In this document: positions 25,172-33,579 of the stretch, piece after piece | Layout of the letters: each line of letters begins with the position of its first letter | Position numbering within the stretch: position 1 is the stretch's first letter | Origin: Streptomyces cyaneus | GTDB taxonomy: Bacteria > Actinomycetota > Actinomycetes > Streptomycetales > Streptomycetaceae | Length of the DNA: 64,000 nucleotides | Assembly: GCF_004028635.1 (NCBI RefSeq) | Contig: NZ_RQJW01000007.1 | Coordinates: 186,001-250,000, forward strand | Reading direction: 5' to 3' | Notes under the pieces: model-generated | The model's database searches: none | Seen by the model: the letters and a program-made list of their open reading frames with translations, nothing else | Told to the model about the DNA's origin: nothing | Position numbers and translations under genes: made by a program

Positions 25172-25305
25172 GGGGCCACTGTGCCCTGCCGGGCGGCCGC
25201 GAGGCGGCTCATTTTCGGCGCCGCCCAACGATGTTCAGCCTGCCCGGGTGTCCCGGACAGGCTGCTACACGACGGCCGGTGTACGACGGTCCCGGCGCCG
25301 AAGGC

Positions 25306-25773
25306 TTACGCCTCCGTCAGCTCCACCTGGACCTCGACCTCCACCGGCGCGTCCAGCGGAAGGACGGCCACGCCCACCGCGCTCCGCGCGTGGACGCCCT
25401 TGTCGCCGAGGACCTCGGCGAGGAGCTCGCTCGCGCCGTTGATGACGCCCGGCTGGCCGGTGAAGTCCGAGGCGGAGGCCACGAAGCCCACGACCTTCAC
25501 CACGCGCGCGATGCGGTCCAGGTCGCCCGCGACGGACTTGACGGCGGCCAGCGCGTTCAGCGCGCAGGTACGCGCCAGTTCCTTGGCCTCCTCCGGCGTC
25601 ACCTCCGCGCCCACCTTGCCGGTGACCGGAAGCTTGCCCTCCACCATGGGGAGCTGGCCCGCGGTGTAGACGTACACGCCCGACTGCACGGCCGGCTGGT
25701 ACGCGGCCAGCGGAGGCACGACCTCCGGGAGTGTCAGGCCCAGCTCGGCAAGCTTCGCCTCGACCGCGCTCAT
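25306..25773 (-). CDS. RidA-family protein (reactive enamine/imine deaminase)
   Basis: A 155-residue YjgF/YER057c/UK114 protein with the stretch VVPPLAAYQPAVQSGVYVYTAGQLP near the N-terminus, the C-terminal beta strand VEVEVQVELTEA and a DLDRIARVVKVVGFVAS core. The canonical Arg that binds the substrate carboxylate in the RxCVEV motif of RidA is not evident (ARSAVGVAVLP here), so it belongs to a subgroup with altered activity. The ATG overlaps the stop of the upstream DUF4177 gene (ATGA). Confidence 0.85.
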   Translation of the reverse strand: MSAVEAKLAELGLTLPEVVPPLAAYQPAVQSGVYVYTAGQLPMVEGKLPVTGKVGAEVTPEEAKELARTCALNALAAVKSVAGDLDRIARVVKVVGFVASASDFTGQPGVINGASELLAEVLGDKGVHARSAVGVAVLPLDAPVEVEVQVELTEA

Positions 25774-25931
25774 GCCTGCCTCTCCCGCTTCAGGTAGGCC
25801 ACGAGCTGCTCGGGGTTGTTCGGCCCGGGCACGACCTGGACGAGCTCCCAGCCGTCCTCGCCCCAGGTGTCCAGAATCTGCTTCGTGGCGTGGACGAGCA
25901 GCGGCACGGTTGCGTATTCCCACTTGGTCAT
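25770..25931 (-). CDS. DUF4177-family small protein
   Basis: A 53-residue protein starting MTKWEYATVPLLVHATKQIL, with the DUF4177 signature WGEDGWELVQVVPGPNN. The function is unknown, and the family is widespread beside RidA genes in actinobacteria. Its stop overlaps the RidA start, so the two are coupled. TAAAGT (25944-25939) ends 7 nt before the ATG with no Shine-Dalgarno, suggesting a leaderless transcript for the pair. Confidence 0.85.
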   Translation of the reverse strand: MTKWEYATVPLLVHATKQILDTWGEDGWELVQVVPGPNNPEQLVAYLKRERQA

Positions 25932-26037
25932 GTGGCCGACTTTATCCGTTGCAGGCGGAGGGCCATGCGGCCGACTGCGCTCAAGTTATCCACAGGCTGC
26001 TGCGTGACTCGCGCACCGACTGGTTAGGCTCGAAGGC

Positions 26038-27015
26038 GTGAGCAGGCTCCAGGTCGTCAGCGGCAAGGGCGGGACCGGAAAGACCACGGTCGCCGCCGCG
26101 CTCGCGCTTGCTCTCGCCACCGAGGGGAAGCGGACGCTTCTCGTCGAGGTCGAGGGCAGGCAGGGCATCGCGCAGCTCTTCGAGACAGAGGCGCTGCCCT
26201 ATGAGGAGCGGAAGATCGCCGTCGCTCCAGGGGGCGGGGAGGTGTATGCCCTCGCCATCGACCCCGAACTGGCCCTTTTGGACTACCTCCAGATGTTCTA
26301 CAAGATGGGCGGCGCCGGCCGGGCGCTGAAGAAGCTCGGCGCCATCGACTTCGCCACCACCATCGCGCCGGGTCTCAGGGACGTCCTTCTGACCGGCAAG
26401 GCGTGTGAGGCCGTGCGGCGCAAGGAGAAGAGCGGGCGGTTCGTCTACGACTACGTCGTGATGGACGCGCCTCCCACCGGGCGCATCACCCGCTTCCTGA
26501 ACGTCAACGACGAGGTGGCGGGGCTCGCCAGGATCGGGCCGATACACAATCAGGCGCAGGCCGTGATGCGGGTGCTGAAGTCGGCGGAGACGGCCGTGCA
26601 CCTGGTGACGCTGCTGGAGGAGATGCCCGTCCAGGAGACGGCGGACGGGATCGCCGAGCTGCGGGCGGCGCGGCTGCCGGTGGGGCGGATCATCGTGAAC
26701 ATGGTGCGGCCCGAGGTGTTGGACGGGACGGACCTGGAACTCGTACGCAGCGTGCCGCGTGCCGCCGTGGCCAAGTCGCTGTCCTCGGCCGGGCTCGGCG
26801 GCGCGCGGCGCGGCGGGAACGCCGAGCGGCTGGTGGACCCGCTGCTGGCGCAGGCCGACGAGTACGCCGAGCGGCATGCGCTGGAGCACGAGCAGCGGGC
26901 GGTCCTTCAGGAGTTGGGGCTGCCGGTGCACGAACTGCCCCTGCTGGCCGAGGGCATGGACCTGGCGGGCCTGTACGAACTCGCGGGCGAGCTGCGGGAA
27001 CAGGGCCTGTCATGA
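26038..27015 (+). CDS. ArsA/GET3-family ATPase, first of a pair
   Basis: A 325-residue protein with a deviant P-loop (VVSGKGGTGKTT, residues 6-17), the switch VEVEGRQGIAQLF and VVMDAPPTGRITRFL. It belongs to the ArsA-like anion-pump/GET3 superfamily. In actinomycetes two such genes stand in tandem before wblA and are not linked to arsenic. The partner may form a heterodimer. GTG 26038 has no ribosome site; TAGGCT (26025-26030) ends 7 nt before it, so the mRNA is probably leaderless. Confidence 0.88.
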   Translation: MSRLQVVSGKGGTGKTTVAAALALALATEGKRTLLVEVEGRQGIAQLFETEALPYEERKIAVAPGGGEVYALAIDPELALLDYLQMFYKMGGAGRALKKLGAIDFATTIAPGLRDVLLTGKACEAVRRKEKSGRFVYDYVVMDAPPTGRITRFLNVNDEVAGLARIGPIHNQAQAVMRVLKSAETAVHLVTLLEEMPVQETADGIAELRAARLPVGRIIVNMVRPEVLDGTDLELVRSVPRAAVAKSLSSAGLGGARRGGNAERLVDPLLAQADEYAERHALEHEQRAVLQELGLPVHELPLLAEGMDLAGLYELAGELREQGLS

Positions 27016-27128
27016 GTCCGTTCTCAAGGCAGGGGCAGTGCGCGGCACGCCGGGAGCGGCCCGTCGTACGGCGGGACCGGCGCGCCGTACGTCAGAAGCG
27101 TCAGCGTCGGAAGCAGGGGATGTCATGA
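27012..27128 (+). CDS. 38-residue bridging ORF between the two ArsA-like genes
   Basis: ATG 27012 overlaps the stop of the first ATPase (ATGA) and its TGA overlaps the ATG of the second. The peptide is extremely Arg-rich (MSPFSRQGQCAARRERPVVR then RRDRRAVRQKRQRRKQ). It repeats the double-overlap arrangement seen at 23360-23434 and may serve only to couple translation. No homologue is recognised. Confidence 0.4.
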   Translation: MSPFSRQGQCAARRERPVVRRDRRAVRQKRQRRKQGMS

Positions 27129-28522
27129 GTCGTCCGGAAGCCGCCCAGACGCACGACGCCGCACGTCAGCATCCCCCTCACCTCTCCCCCACGCGCGTGC
27201 TCGACCTCGACCCGCTGCTCGACGACCCGAAGACCCGCATCGTGGTGTGCTGCGGCTCGGGCGGCGTCGGCAAGACCACGACCGCGGCGGCGCTGGGGCT
27301 GCGGGCCGCCGAGCGGGGGCGGAAGGTGGTCGTGCTGACCATCGACCCGGCCCGTCGGCTCGCCCAGTCCATGGGCATCGACTCGCTGGACAACACCCCG
27401 CGCCGGGTGAAGGGCGTCGAGGGCGTCGGCGAGCTGCACGCGATGATGCTCGACATGAAGCGCACCTTCGACGAGATCGTCGAGGCGCACGCGGACCCCG
27501 AGCGGGCGGCCGCGATCCTGGGCAACCCCTTCTACCAGTCGCTCTCGGCGGGCTTCGCGGGCACGCAGGAGTACATGGCGATGGAGAAGCTGGGCCAGCT
27601 GCGGGCGAAGGACGAGTGGGACCTCATCGTCGTCGACACGCCCCCGTCCCGCTCGGCGCTGGACTTCCTGGACGCGCCCAAGCGGCTCGGCTCGTTCCTG
27701 GACGGCAAGCTGATCCGCGTGCTGCTGGCCCCGGCGAAGGTCGGCGGGCGTGCGGGGATGAAGTTCCTGAACGTCGGCATGTCGATGATGACGGGGGCGC
27801 TCGGCAAGCTGCTCGGCGGGCAGTTGCTGAAGGACGTACAGACCTTCGTGGCGGCGATGGACTCGATGTTCGGCGGCTTCCGTACGCGCGCGGACGCGAC
27901 GTACAAGCTGCTGCAGGCACCCGGCACGGCGTTCCTGGTGGTGGCGGCGCCGGAGCGGGACGCGCTGCGCGAGGCCGCGTACTTCGTGGAGCGGCTGGCC
28001 GCCGAGGACATGCCGCTCGCGGGTCTGGTGCTCAACCGGGTCCACGGCAGCGGCGCCGACCGGCTGTCCGCCGAGCGGGCGCTCGCCGCCGCGGAAAATC
28101 TTGAAGAGCCCCGCATTGTGGATCAGGAGGGCGGGAAAGCTGGACTTCGTAACTCCCCCGACACGTACGACAGTTCAGAATCGGACGCTTCCGAGGCACC
28201 GGCTCCTGACGAAGGCTCCCCCGCCGTCACGGACATGGAGCGAACCGCAGCCAAGGACGAGCCACAGTCCGTCACCCCGCATCTGGAGCGGTCCGTCGAC
28301 CAGCTCGCGGCAAGCCTGTTGAGGCTGCACGCCGAGCGGATGCAGCTGCTCTCCCGCGAGCAGCGCACGCGTGATCGCTTCACCGCGCTCCACCCCGAGG
28401 TGGCGGTGGCCGAAGTGGCCGCGCTGCCCGGCGATGTGCATGACCTCGCGGGACTGCGGGACATCGGCAACCGGCTCGCGGCCAATCGGCCGGAGCTGCC
28501 TGATCCCGCGGTCGGCGCCTGA
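27125..28522 (+). CDS. ArsA/GET3-family ATPase, second of a pair
   Basis: A 465-residue ATPase with a deviant P-loop CGSGGVGKTTTAAAL, LTIDPARRLAQSMGI and VVDTPPSRSALDFL. It is longer than its neighbour because of an acidic Ser/Glu-rich insert (residues about 340-400, DTYDSSESDASEAPAPDEG) before the last helices. The insert sits in an otherwise conserved region and looks disordered. ATG 27125 is chosen because it overlaps the stop of the 38-codon ORF. Together with the first ATPase it forms the conserved pair upstream of the convergent wblA. Confidence 0.88.
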   Translation: MSRPEAAQTHDAARQHPPHLSPTRVLDLDPLLDDPKTRIVVCCGSGGVGKTTTAAALGLRAAERGRKVVVLTIDPARRLAQSMGIDSLDNTPRRVKGVEGVGELHAMMLDMKRTFDEIVEAHADPERAAAILGNPFYQSLSAGFAGTQEYMAMEKLGQLRAKDEWDLIVVDTPPSRSALDFLDAPKRLGSFLDGKLIRVLLAPAKVGGRAGMKFLNVGMSMMTGALGKLLGGQLLKDVQTFVAAMDSMFGGFRTRADATYKLLQAPGTAFLVVAAPERDALREAAYFVERLAAEDMPLAGLVLNRVHGSGADRLSAERALAAAENLEEPRIVDQEGGKAGLRNSPDTYDSSESDASEAPAPDEGSPAVTDMERTAAKDEPQSVTPHLERSVDQLAASLLRLHAERMQLLSREQRTRDRFTALHPEVAVAEVAALPGDVHDLAGLRDIGNRLAANRPELPDPAVGA

Positions 28523-28590
28523 GGGAGTCCTCTCGGGCCCGCCCGAGGGCAGACCCTGTCCGCAGTGTGCGGGGAGGCCTCGTGGCCCCC

Positions 28591-28929
28591 TCAGCTCACC
28601 GCCGCGTAGTTCTCGTACACCTCGTCGTCGTCGAGGGGCAGGATGCCCGCCCCGCGCTCGTACTCCGTACGTGCCGTCTCCAGCAGCCGGCGCCACGAGG
28701 TGACGGTCGGCCGCCTGCGCAGCAGTGCGCGGCGCTCCCGCTCCGTCATGCCTCCCCACACGCCGAACTCGACGCGGTTGTCGAGCGCGTCGGCCAGGCA
28801 CTCCGTGCGCACCGGGCATCCGGTGCACACCGCCTTGGCCCTGTTCTGCGCTGCTCCCTGAACGAACAGTTCATCCGGATCGGTAGTGCGGCAGGCCGCC
28901 TGCGCACTCCAGTCGACTACCCAGCCCAT
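28591..28929 (-). CDS. wblA: WhiB-like regulator WblA
   Basis: A 112-residue Wbl protein with the four [4Fe-4S] ligands Cys13, Cys35, Cys38 and Cys44 (VCTGCPVRTEC) and the GVWGGMTERERRALLRR turn-basic motif. The sequence from MGWVVDWSAQAACRTTDPDE matches S. coelicolor WblA, a pleiotropic repressor of antibiotic production and a trigger of sporulation. ATG 28929 has GGAGAGGAC upstream and gives the standard 112 residues; an in-frame ATG at 28980 and GTG at 28986 would add non-conserved residues. Confidence 0.95.
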   Translation of the reverse strand: MGWVVDWSAQAACRTTDPDELFVQGAAQNRAKAVCTGCPVRTECLADALDNRVEFGVWGGMTERERRALLRRRPTVTSWRRLLETARTEYERGAGILPLDDDEVYENYAAVS

Positions 28930-29461
28930 ACCGGCGCCGTCCTCTCCCGAATCGAGGCTCCCCCACGGCGGCAGCGGCATATTCACCGCCGCCAGTTGAG
29001 GACGTTACGGAAGGTGGGCACAGCGCAACACCCCCTTCGGGCCCAATCTTGAATGGCCCGAACGGACTATGCGTAAGCGGCAGATCACCCGGGGGAGTGA
29101 GCCTGCGACATGCGTGACTTTCCCGGCAAACCGGGACAGTTCTGTTGAGTCACAACGGACGCCGGATGACACACAAGGCGGATTCGGACACGTGCCCACC
29201 AAAAAAGTGGGGAACCTCCGCAACGATTCGGGGTCGCCGGACGTATTGATACGTGGCCGCACTGCTGTGACAGTTGAGAGCAGCTTAGGCCAAGGCCTGC
29301 GCGCCTGTCCGGGAAACGGGCTGCATCCATCAGCGAGCTCTGCTCGCGGGTGGACGCCTGACTTTGCCGTGCCATGGCTCACGTCGGCTCACCGTGCCCA
29401 TTGCGTGCTCCCGCACCGGTCGGCCCTCGGTTCGCTCATCTCTACGGTTTAGGCTGCCTCC
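28930..29461. promoter_or_regulatory. Long divergent regulatory region between wblA and the PBP gene
   Basis: More than 500 bp without a credible gene. On the plus strand TAGGCT (29450-29455) ends 6 nt before the PBP ATG. The wblA side has an unusually long upstream region, consistent with several promoters or a long leader, but I cannot assign individual sites. Local runs such as TTAGGCCAAGGCCTG (29285-29299) are partly palindromic. Confidence 0.5.
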
Positions 29462-31750
29462 ATGCCAAAGAAGCGCTCAGGCGGTGGTCTGTCGGCGACG
29501 CAGCAGGCCGCGAAGTTCCTCGGTGTCAGTGTGCTCGCGGGAGCCGTGCTGGCCGGCATCGCGCTGCCCGCCGTCGGCGCGCTGGGACTTGCCGCCAAGG
29601 GATCGGTCGAGAGTTTCGACGAGCTCCCGGCCAACCTCAAGACCCCGCCGCTGAGTCAGCGCACCACGATCCTGGACGCCAAGGGCGGCACGATCGCCAC
29701 GGTCTACTCGCGCGACCGCACGGTGGTCGACCTCAAGGACATCTCGCCGTACATGCAGAAGGCGATCGTCGCGATCGAGGACGCCCGCTTCTACCAGCAC
29801 GGCGCGGTCGACCTGAAGGGCGTCCTGCGTGCCCTCAACCGCAACGCCCAGAGCGGCGGCGTCAGCGAAGGCGCGTCCACCCTCACGCAGCAGTATGTGA
29901 AGAACGTCTTCGTCGAGGAGGCCGGGGACGACCCGACGAAGGTCGCGCAGGCCACCCAGCAGACCCTCGGCCGCAAGATCAAGGAGCTGAAGTACGCGAT
30001 CCAGGTCGAGGAGGAGCTCGGCAAGAAGAGAATCCTCGAGAACTACCTGAACATCACGTTCTTCGGCCAGCAGGCGTACGGCGTCGAGGCCGCCGCCCAC
30101 CGCTACTTCTCCAAGTCCGCCAAGGACCTCAAGCTCCAGGAAGCCGCGCTGCTCGCCGGCATCGTCCAGTCGCCCAGCCGCTACGACCCGGTCAACGACG
30201 AGGCCGAGGCCACCAAGCGGCGCAACACCGTGCTGCAGCGCATGGCCGACCTCGGCGACGTCTCCCAGGCGGAGGCCGACAAGGCCAAGGAGACCCCGCT
30301 CGGCCTGAAGGTCACCAAGCCCAAGAACGGCTGCATCACCGCGGTCAAGGGCGCCAGCTTCTTCTGCAAGTACGTCGAGAAGGTCTTCGTCAGCGACCCG
30401 GTCTTCGGCAAGAACCGCGAGGCCCGCGCCAAGATCTGGAACCAGGGCGGCCTGACCATCACGACGACCCTCGACCCGCAGGCCCAGGAGTCGGTCCAGG
30501 CCTCGCTCAAGGACCACGTCAACCAGACGGACAAGGTCGCGGCCGCCGCCACCCTGGTCGAGCCCGGCACCGGCAAGATCCTCGGCATGGGCCAGTCGAA
30601 GCCGTTCGGCTACGGCAAGAACGAGACCGAGCTCAACTTCTCGGTCGACTCGGAGTACGGCGGCTCCAACTTCGGCTTCCCGACCGGTTCGACGTTCAAG
30701 CCGTTCGTGGCCGCGGCCGCGCTGGAGGAGGGCCGACCGCCGACGCAGGAGTACTCGTCCCCGTACGAGATGCCGTACCCGAGCCCGGTCCAGACGTGCG
30801 AGAGCACGCCGTGGACCAACCGCAACAACGAGAAGCTGGAGAACGAGAGCGAGTCGGAGCACGGCCCCTACCGCCTGAAGAAGGCGATGGAGCTGTCGGT
30901 CAACACCTACTTCGTGCAGATGATCGCCGACATCGGCCTGTGCCCGGTGGTCAACATCACCGACAAGCTCCAGGTCCGCCAGGGCAACGGCGACAAGCTC
31001 CCCGAGCGCCCCGCCATCGCCCTCGGCTCCGTCGGCCTCTCGCCGCTGACGATGGCGAGCGCGTACGCCGCCTTCGCCTCCCGCGGCATGTACTGCACGC
31101 CGATCGCCATCGAGTCGATCTCGCAGAAGGTCGGCGGCGAGCGGAAGTCGCTGGAGGTGCCCAAGTCGACGTGCTCGCGCGCGATGTCCGAGCAGACCGC
31201 GGACACCATCAACAACCTGCTGCAGGGCGTGGTCGACTCCGGTACGGGCAAGGAGGCCGGTCTCACCGACCGCGACAGCGCCGGTAAGACGGGTACGACG
31301 GACGAGCGCCGCAACGCCTGGTTCGTCGGCTACACGCCGAACCTCTCGGGCGCCGTCTGGGTCGGCAGCGCCACCCAGAAGGTCAAGATGCGGAACATCT
31401 ACATCGGCGGCGAGTTCCACGACCTGGTCTACGGCGGCCGAGTCCCCGGCCCGATCTGGCGGGACGCCATGACCGGCGCCCTCGAGGGCAAGCCCGTCGA
31501 GCAGTTCAACTTCGTCCGCATCCCCGACGACGAAGACCGTGACCGGGGTGACGGAGACGGCGACGACAACGGGAACCAGAACGGCGGCAACGACGGGAAC
31601 AACGGCGACGACAACGTGATCGGCGGCCTGGTCGGCGGCGGCAACAACGGCGGCACGGACGGCGGCACGTTCCCGACCCCGACCTTCTCGATCCCGGAGG
31701 GCTGGTGGCAGGGCCAGTCGAACGGGAACGGCAACGGGGGCCGCGGCTGA
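29462..31750 (+). CDS. Class A penicillin-binding protein (glycosyltransferase-transpeptidase)
   Basis: A 762-residue bifunctional peptidoglycan synthase. There is one N-terminal membrane helix (about 20-45). The GT51 domain has the catalytic Glu in AIEDARFYQHGAVD and GASTLTQQYVKN. The transpeptidase domain has STFK (Ser410), SVN (Ser479) and KTGTT (Lys609). The C-terminus is a low-complexity Asp/Gly/Asn-rich tail of about 70 residues, typical of actinobacterial enzymes. No Shine-Dalgarno precedes the ATG, and TAGGCT 6 nt upstream suggests a leaderless transcript. It polymerises and cross-links glycan at the cell surface. Confidence 0.95.
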   Translation: MPKKRSGGGLSATQQAAKFLGVSVLAGAVLAGIALPAVGALGLAAKGSVESFDELPANLKTPPLSQRTTILDAKGGTIATVYSRDRTVVDLKDISPYMQKAIVAIEDARFYQHGAVDLKGVLRALNRNAQSGGVSEGASTLTQQYVKNVFVEEAGDDPTKVAQATQQTLGRKIKELKYAIQVEEELGKKRILENYLNITFFGQQAYGVEAAAHRYFSKSAKDLKLQEAALLAGIVQSPSRYDPVNDEAEATKRRNTVLQRMADLGDVSQAEADKAKETPLGLKVTKPKNGCITAVKGASFFCKYVEKVFVSDPVFGKNREARAKIWNQGGLTITTTLDPQAQESVQASLKDHVNQTDKVAAAATLVEPGTGKILGMGQSKPFGYGKNETELNFSVDSEYGGSNFGFPTGSTFKPFVAAAALEEGRPPTQEYSSPYEMPYPSPVQTCESTPWTNRNNEKLENESESEHGPYRLKKAMELSVNTYFVQMIADIGLCPVVNITDKLQVRQGNGDKLPERPAIALGSVGLSPLTMASAYAAFASRGMYCTPIAIESISQKVGGERKSLEVPKSTCSRAMSEQTADTINNLLQGVVDSGTGKEAGLTDRDSAGKTGTTDERRNAWFVGYTPNLSGAVWVGSATQKVKMRNIYIGGEFHDLVYGGRVPGPIWRDAMTGALEGKPVEQFNFVRIPDDEDRDRGDGDGDDNGNQNGGNDGNNGDDNVIGGLVGGGNNGGTDGGTFPTPTFSIPEGWWQGQSNGNGNGGRG

Positions 31751-31780
31751 CGCGGTGACCCCTTGAGACAGGGACCGTCT

Positions 31781-31825
31781 GTCGTATGGGGGCCGGTCGT
31801 ATGGGCGCCGGTCGCACGGGGCGTT
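31781..31825. repeat. 15-bp tandem repeat after the PBP gene
   Basis: GTCGTATGGGGGCCG (31781-31795), GTCGTATGGGCGCCG (31796-31810) and a diverged GTCGCACGGGGCGTT (31811-31825) lie in the 105-bp gap between the convergent PBP and GatB/YqeY genes. Confidence 0.65.
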
Positions 31826-31855
31826 CGCTGGTGTCGGCTGCCCGTGCCGTGGGTC

Positions 31856-32320
31856 TCAGCCGGCCAGCAGCTTCTTGACCGCCGCTGCCACGCGGCCGCC
31901 CTCGGCCTGGCCCGCGACCTTCGGGTTCACGATCTTCATGACGGCGCCCATGGCCCGCGGGCCCTCGGCGCCGGCCGCCTTGGCCTCCTCGACGGCTTGG
32001 GCGACGATCTGGTTCAGCTCGTCGTCGCTGAGCTGCTTCGGCAGGTACGCGGCGAGGACCTCGCCCTCCGCCTTCTCCCGCTCGGCCGACTCGGCACGAC
32101 CACCCTGCGCGAAGGCGTCGGCCGCCTCACGGCGCTTCTTCGCCTCGCGGGTGATCACCTTCTGCACCTCGTCGTCGGAGAGCTCACGCTTCTCCTTGCC
32201 CGCGACCTCCTCCTTGGTGATCGCGGCGAGCGTCAGCCGGAGCGTCGAGGAGCGGAGCTCGTCGCGCTCCTTGATCGCGGCGTTGAGGTCTTCCTGCAGC
32301 TTCGACTTGAGCGTGGTCAT
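31856..32320 (-). CDS. GatB/YqeY domain-containing protein
   Basis: A 154-residue YqeY-family protein (MTTLKSKLQEDLNAAIKERD start; LSDDELNQIVAQAVEEAKA; a C-terminal GRVAAAVKKLLAG helix). The domain is the tRNA-binding tail of GatB amidotransferase, but the stand-alone protein has no established role. A large antiparallel frame extends it upstream to 33286 but has no homology. The ATG at 32320 gives the standard family length. Confidence 0.92.
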   Translation of the reverse strand: MTTLKSKLQEDLNAAIKERDELRSSTLRLTLAAITKEEVAGKEKRELSDDEVQKVITREAKKRREAADAFAQGGRAESAEREKAEGEVLAAYLPKQLSDDELNQIVAQAVEEAKAAGAEGPRAMGAVMKIVNPKVAGQAEGGRVAAAVKKLLAG

Positions 32321-32452
32321 GGCGTTGATTGTCGCAGGTGTGGGCAGCGGAACGCCCGTTGATTTCAAGGGACCCGCGCGCGGACGTCGTACCGGAAGCG
32401 GTCGAGGACGGCCGGTCCTGCGGCGCTCTGTGGGTCTGACACGATGGGTTGT

Positions 32453-33379
32453 ATGCACGCGCGCTACGGAGTACCCCTGGGCATCGCGGCGGTCGGCGCC
32501 GCCGGTCTTCTCTACTCGGCGGGTTTCGAGGCCCGTTCCTTCCGCCTGCGACGGGTGACGATCCCCGTCCTGCCCGCCGGCATGCGTCCGCTGCGCGTGC
32601 TCCAGGTCTCCGACATCCACATGGTCGGCGGCCAGCGCAAGAAGCAGCGCTGGCTGCGCTCGCTGGCCGGCCTGCGCCCGGACTTCGTGATCAACACCGG
32701 TGACAACCTCTCCGACCCGGAGGGCGTGCCCGAGGTCCTGGACGCGCTGGGCCCGCTGATGGAGTTCCCGGGCGCGTACGTCTTCGGCTCGAACGACTAC
32801 TACGGCCCGAGGCTGCGCAACCCCGCCCTCTACCTGCTCGAGAAGACGCAGGGCCGCCACGGCCTGAACGGCAACCCGCCCGTCGTCGGCGCCATCCACA
32901 ACCCGTGGGAGGACTTGCGCGACGGCTTCGACGCCGCGGGCTGGCTCAACCTGACGAACACGCGGGGGACTCTGAAGGTCGAGGGCGTGTCGGTGGAGCT
33001 CACCGGCCTGGACGACCCGCACATCAAGAGGGACCGCTACGAGCAGGTGGCCGGTGGCCCGTCCGGCGCCGCCGACTTCTCGATGGGCGTGGTCCACGCG
33101 CCGTACCTGCGCGTCCTGGACGCCTACACGGCCGACGACTACCCCCTGATCCTCGCCGGCCACACCCATGGCGGACAGCTCTGCATCCCCTTCTACGGCG
33201 CCTTGATCACCAACTGCGACCTGGACACGGACCGCGTGAAGGGCCTGTCCACGCACACGGCGGCCGACCGCACGGCGTACCTCCACGTCTCAGCGGGCTG
33301 CGGCACGAACCGCTACACCCCGTTCCGTTTCGCTTGCCCGCCGGAGGCGACGTTGTTGACGTTGGTGGGGCGGGAGTAG
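32453..33379 (+). CDS. Membrane-associated metallophosphoesterase
   Basis: A 308-residue calcineurin-like phosphoesterase with an N-terminal hydrophobic anchor (residues 5-20). The dimetal site motifs are VSDIHMVGG, NTGDNLSD, GSNDYYGP (GND/E variant), GHTHGGQLC. It is of the YkuE type and may act on lipid-linked or cell-surface phosphates. A start at ATG 32444 would add three residues; CACGAT (32440-32445) ends 7 nt before ATG 32453, consistent with leaderless initiation there. The final codons lie inside a 24-bp tandem repeat. Confidence 0.88.
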   Translation: MHARYGVPLGIAAVGAAGLLYSAGFEARSFRLRRVTIPVLPAGMRPLRVLQVSDIHMVGGQRKKQRWLRSLAGLRPDFVINTGDNLSDPEGVPEVLDALGPLMEFPGAYVFGSNDYYGPRLRNPALYLLEKTQGRHGLNGNPPVVGAIHNPWEDLRDGFDAAGWLNLTNTRGTLKVEGVSVELTGLDDPHIKRDRYEQVAGGPSGAADFSMGVVHAPYLRVLDAYTADDYPLILAGHTHGGQLCIPFYGALITNCDLDTDRVKGLSTHTAADRTAYLHVSAGCGTNRYTPFRFACPPEATLLTLVGRE

Positions 33380-33439
33380 GTCGTAACGCGGGGCGGGAGC
33401 CGGCCGCAACGAGGGGGGCGGGAGTCGGCCGTAACGAGG
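33368..33439. repeat. 24-bp tandem repeat overlapping the phosphoesterase stop codon
   Basis: Three units, GGGCGGGAGTAGGTCGTAAC (from 33368), GGGCGGGAGCCGGCCGCAAC (from 33391) and GGGCGGGAGTCGGCCGTAAC (from 33416). The gene's TAG stop lies inside the first unit, so the array grew from the gene's own 3' end. Confidence 0.7.
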
Positions 33440-33579
33440 GGTTGATGTGGGCCGTAGCCAGCGGGGCGAGAGCGGGGAGGAAGCGAGGAGCCCACGGCGG
33501 CACCCCGCGCCATAAACCCCATTAACCCGCACGGCCCACCCACATCGCCCATTTCGCCCACGCTCCTTAGCTTGAGGGC

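Noticed and set aside
29477..31420. 647-codon minus-strand frame
   Set aside because: Exact antisense of the class A PBP gene, with no recognisable motif.
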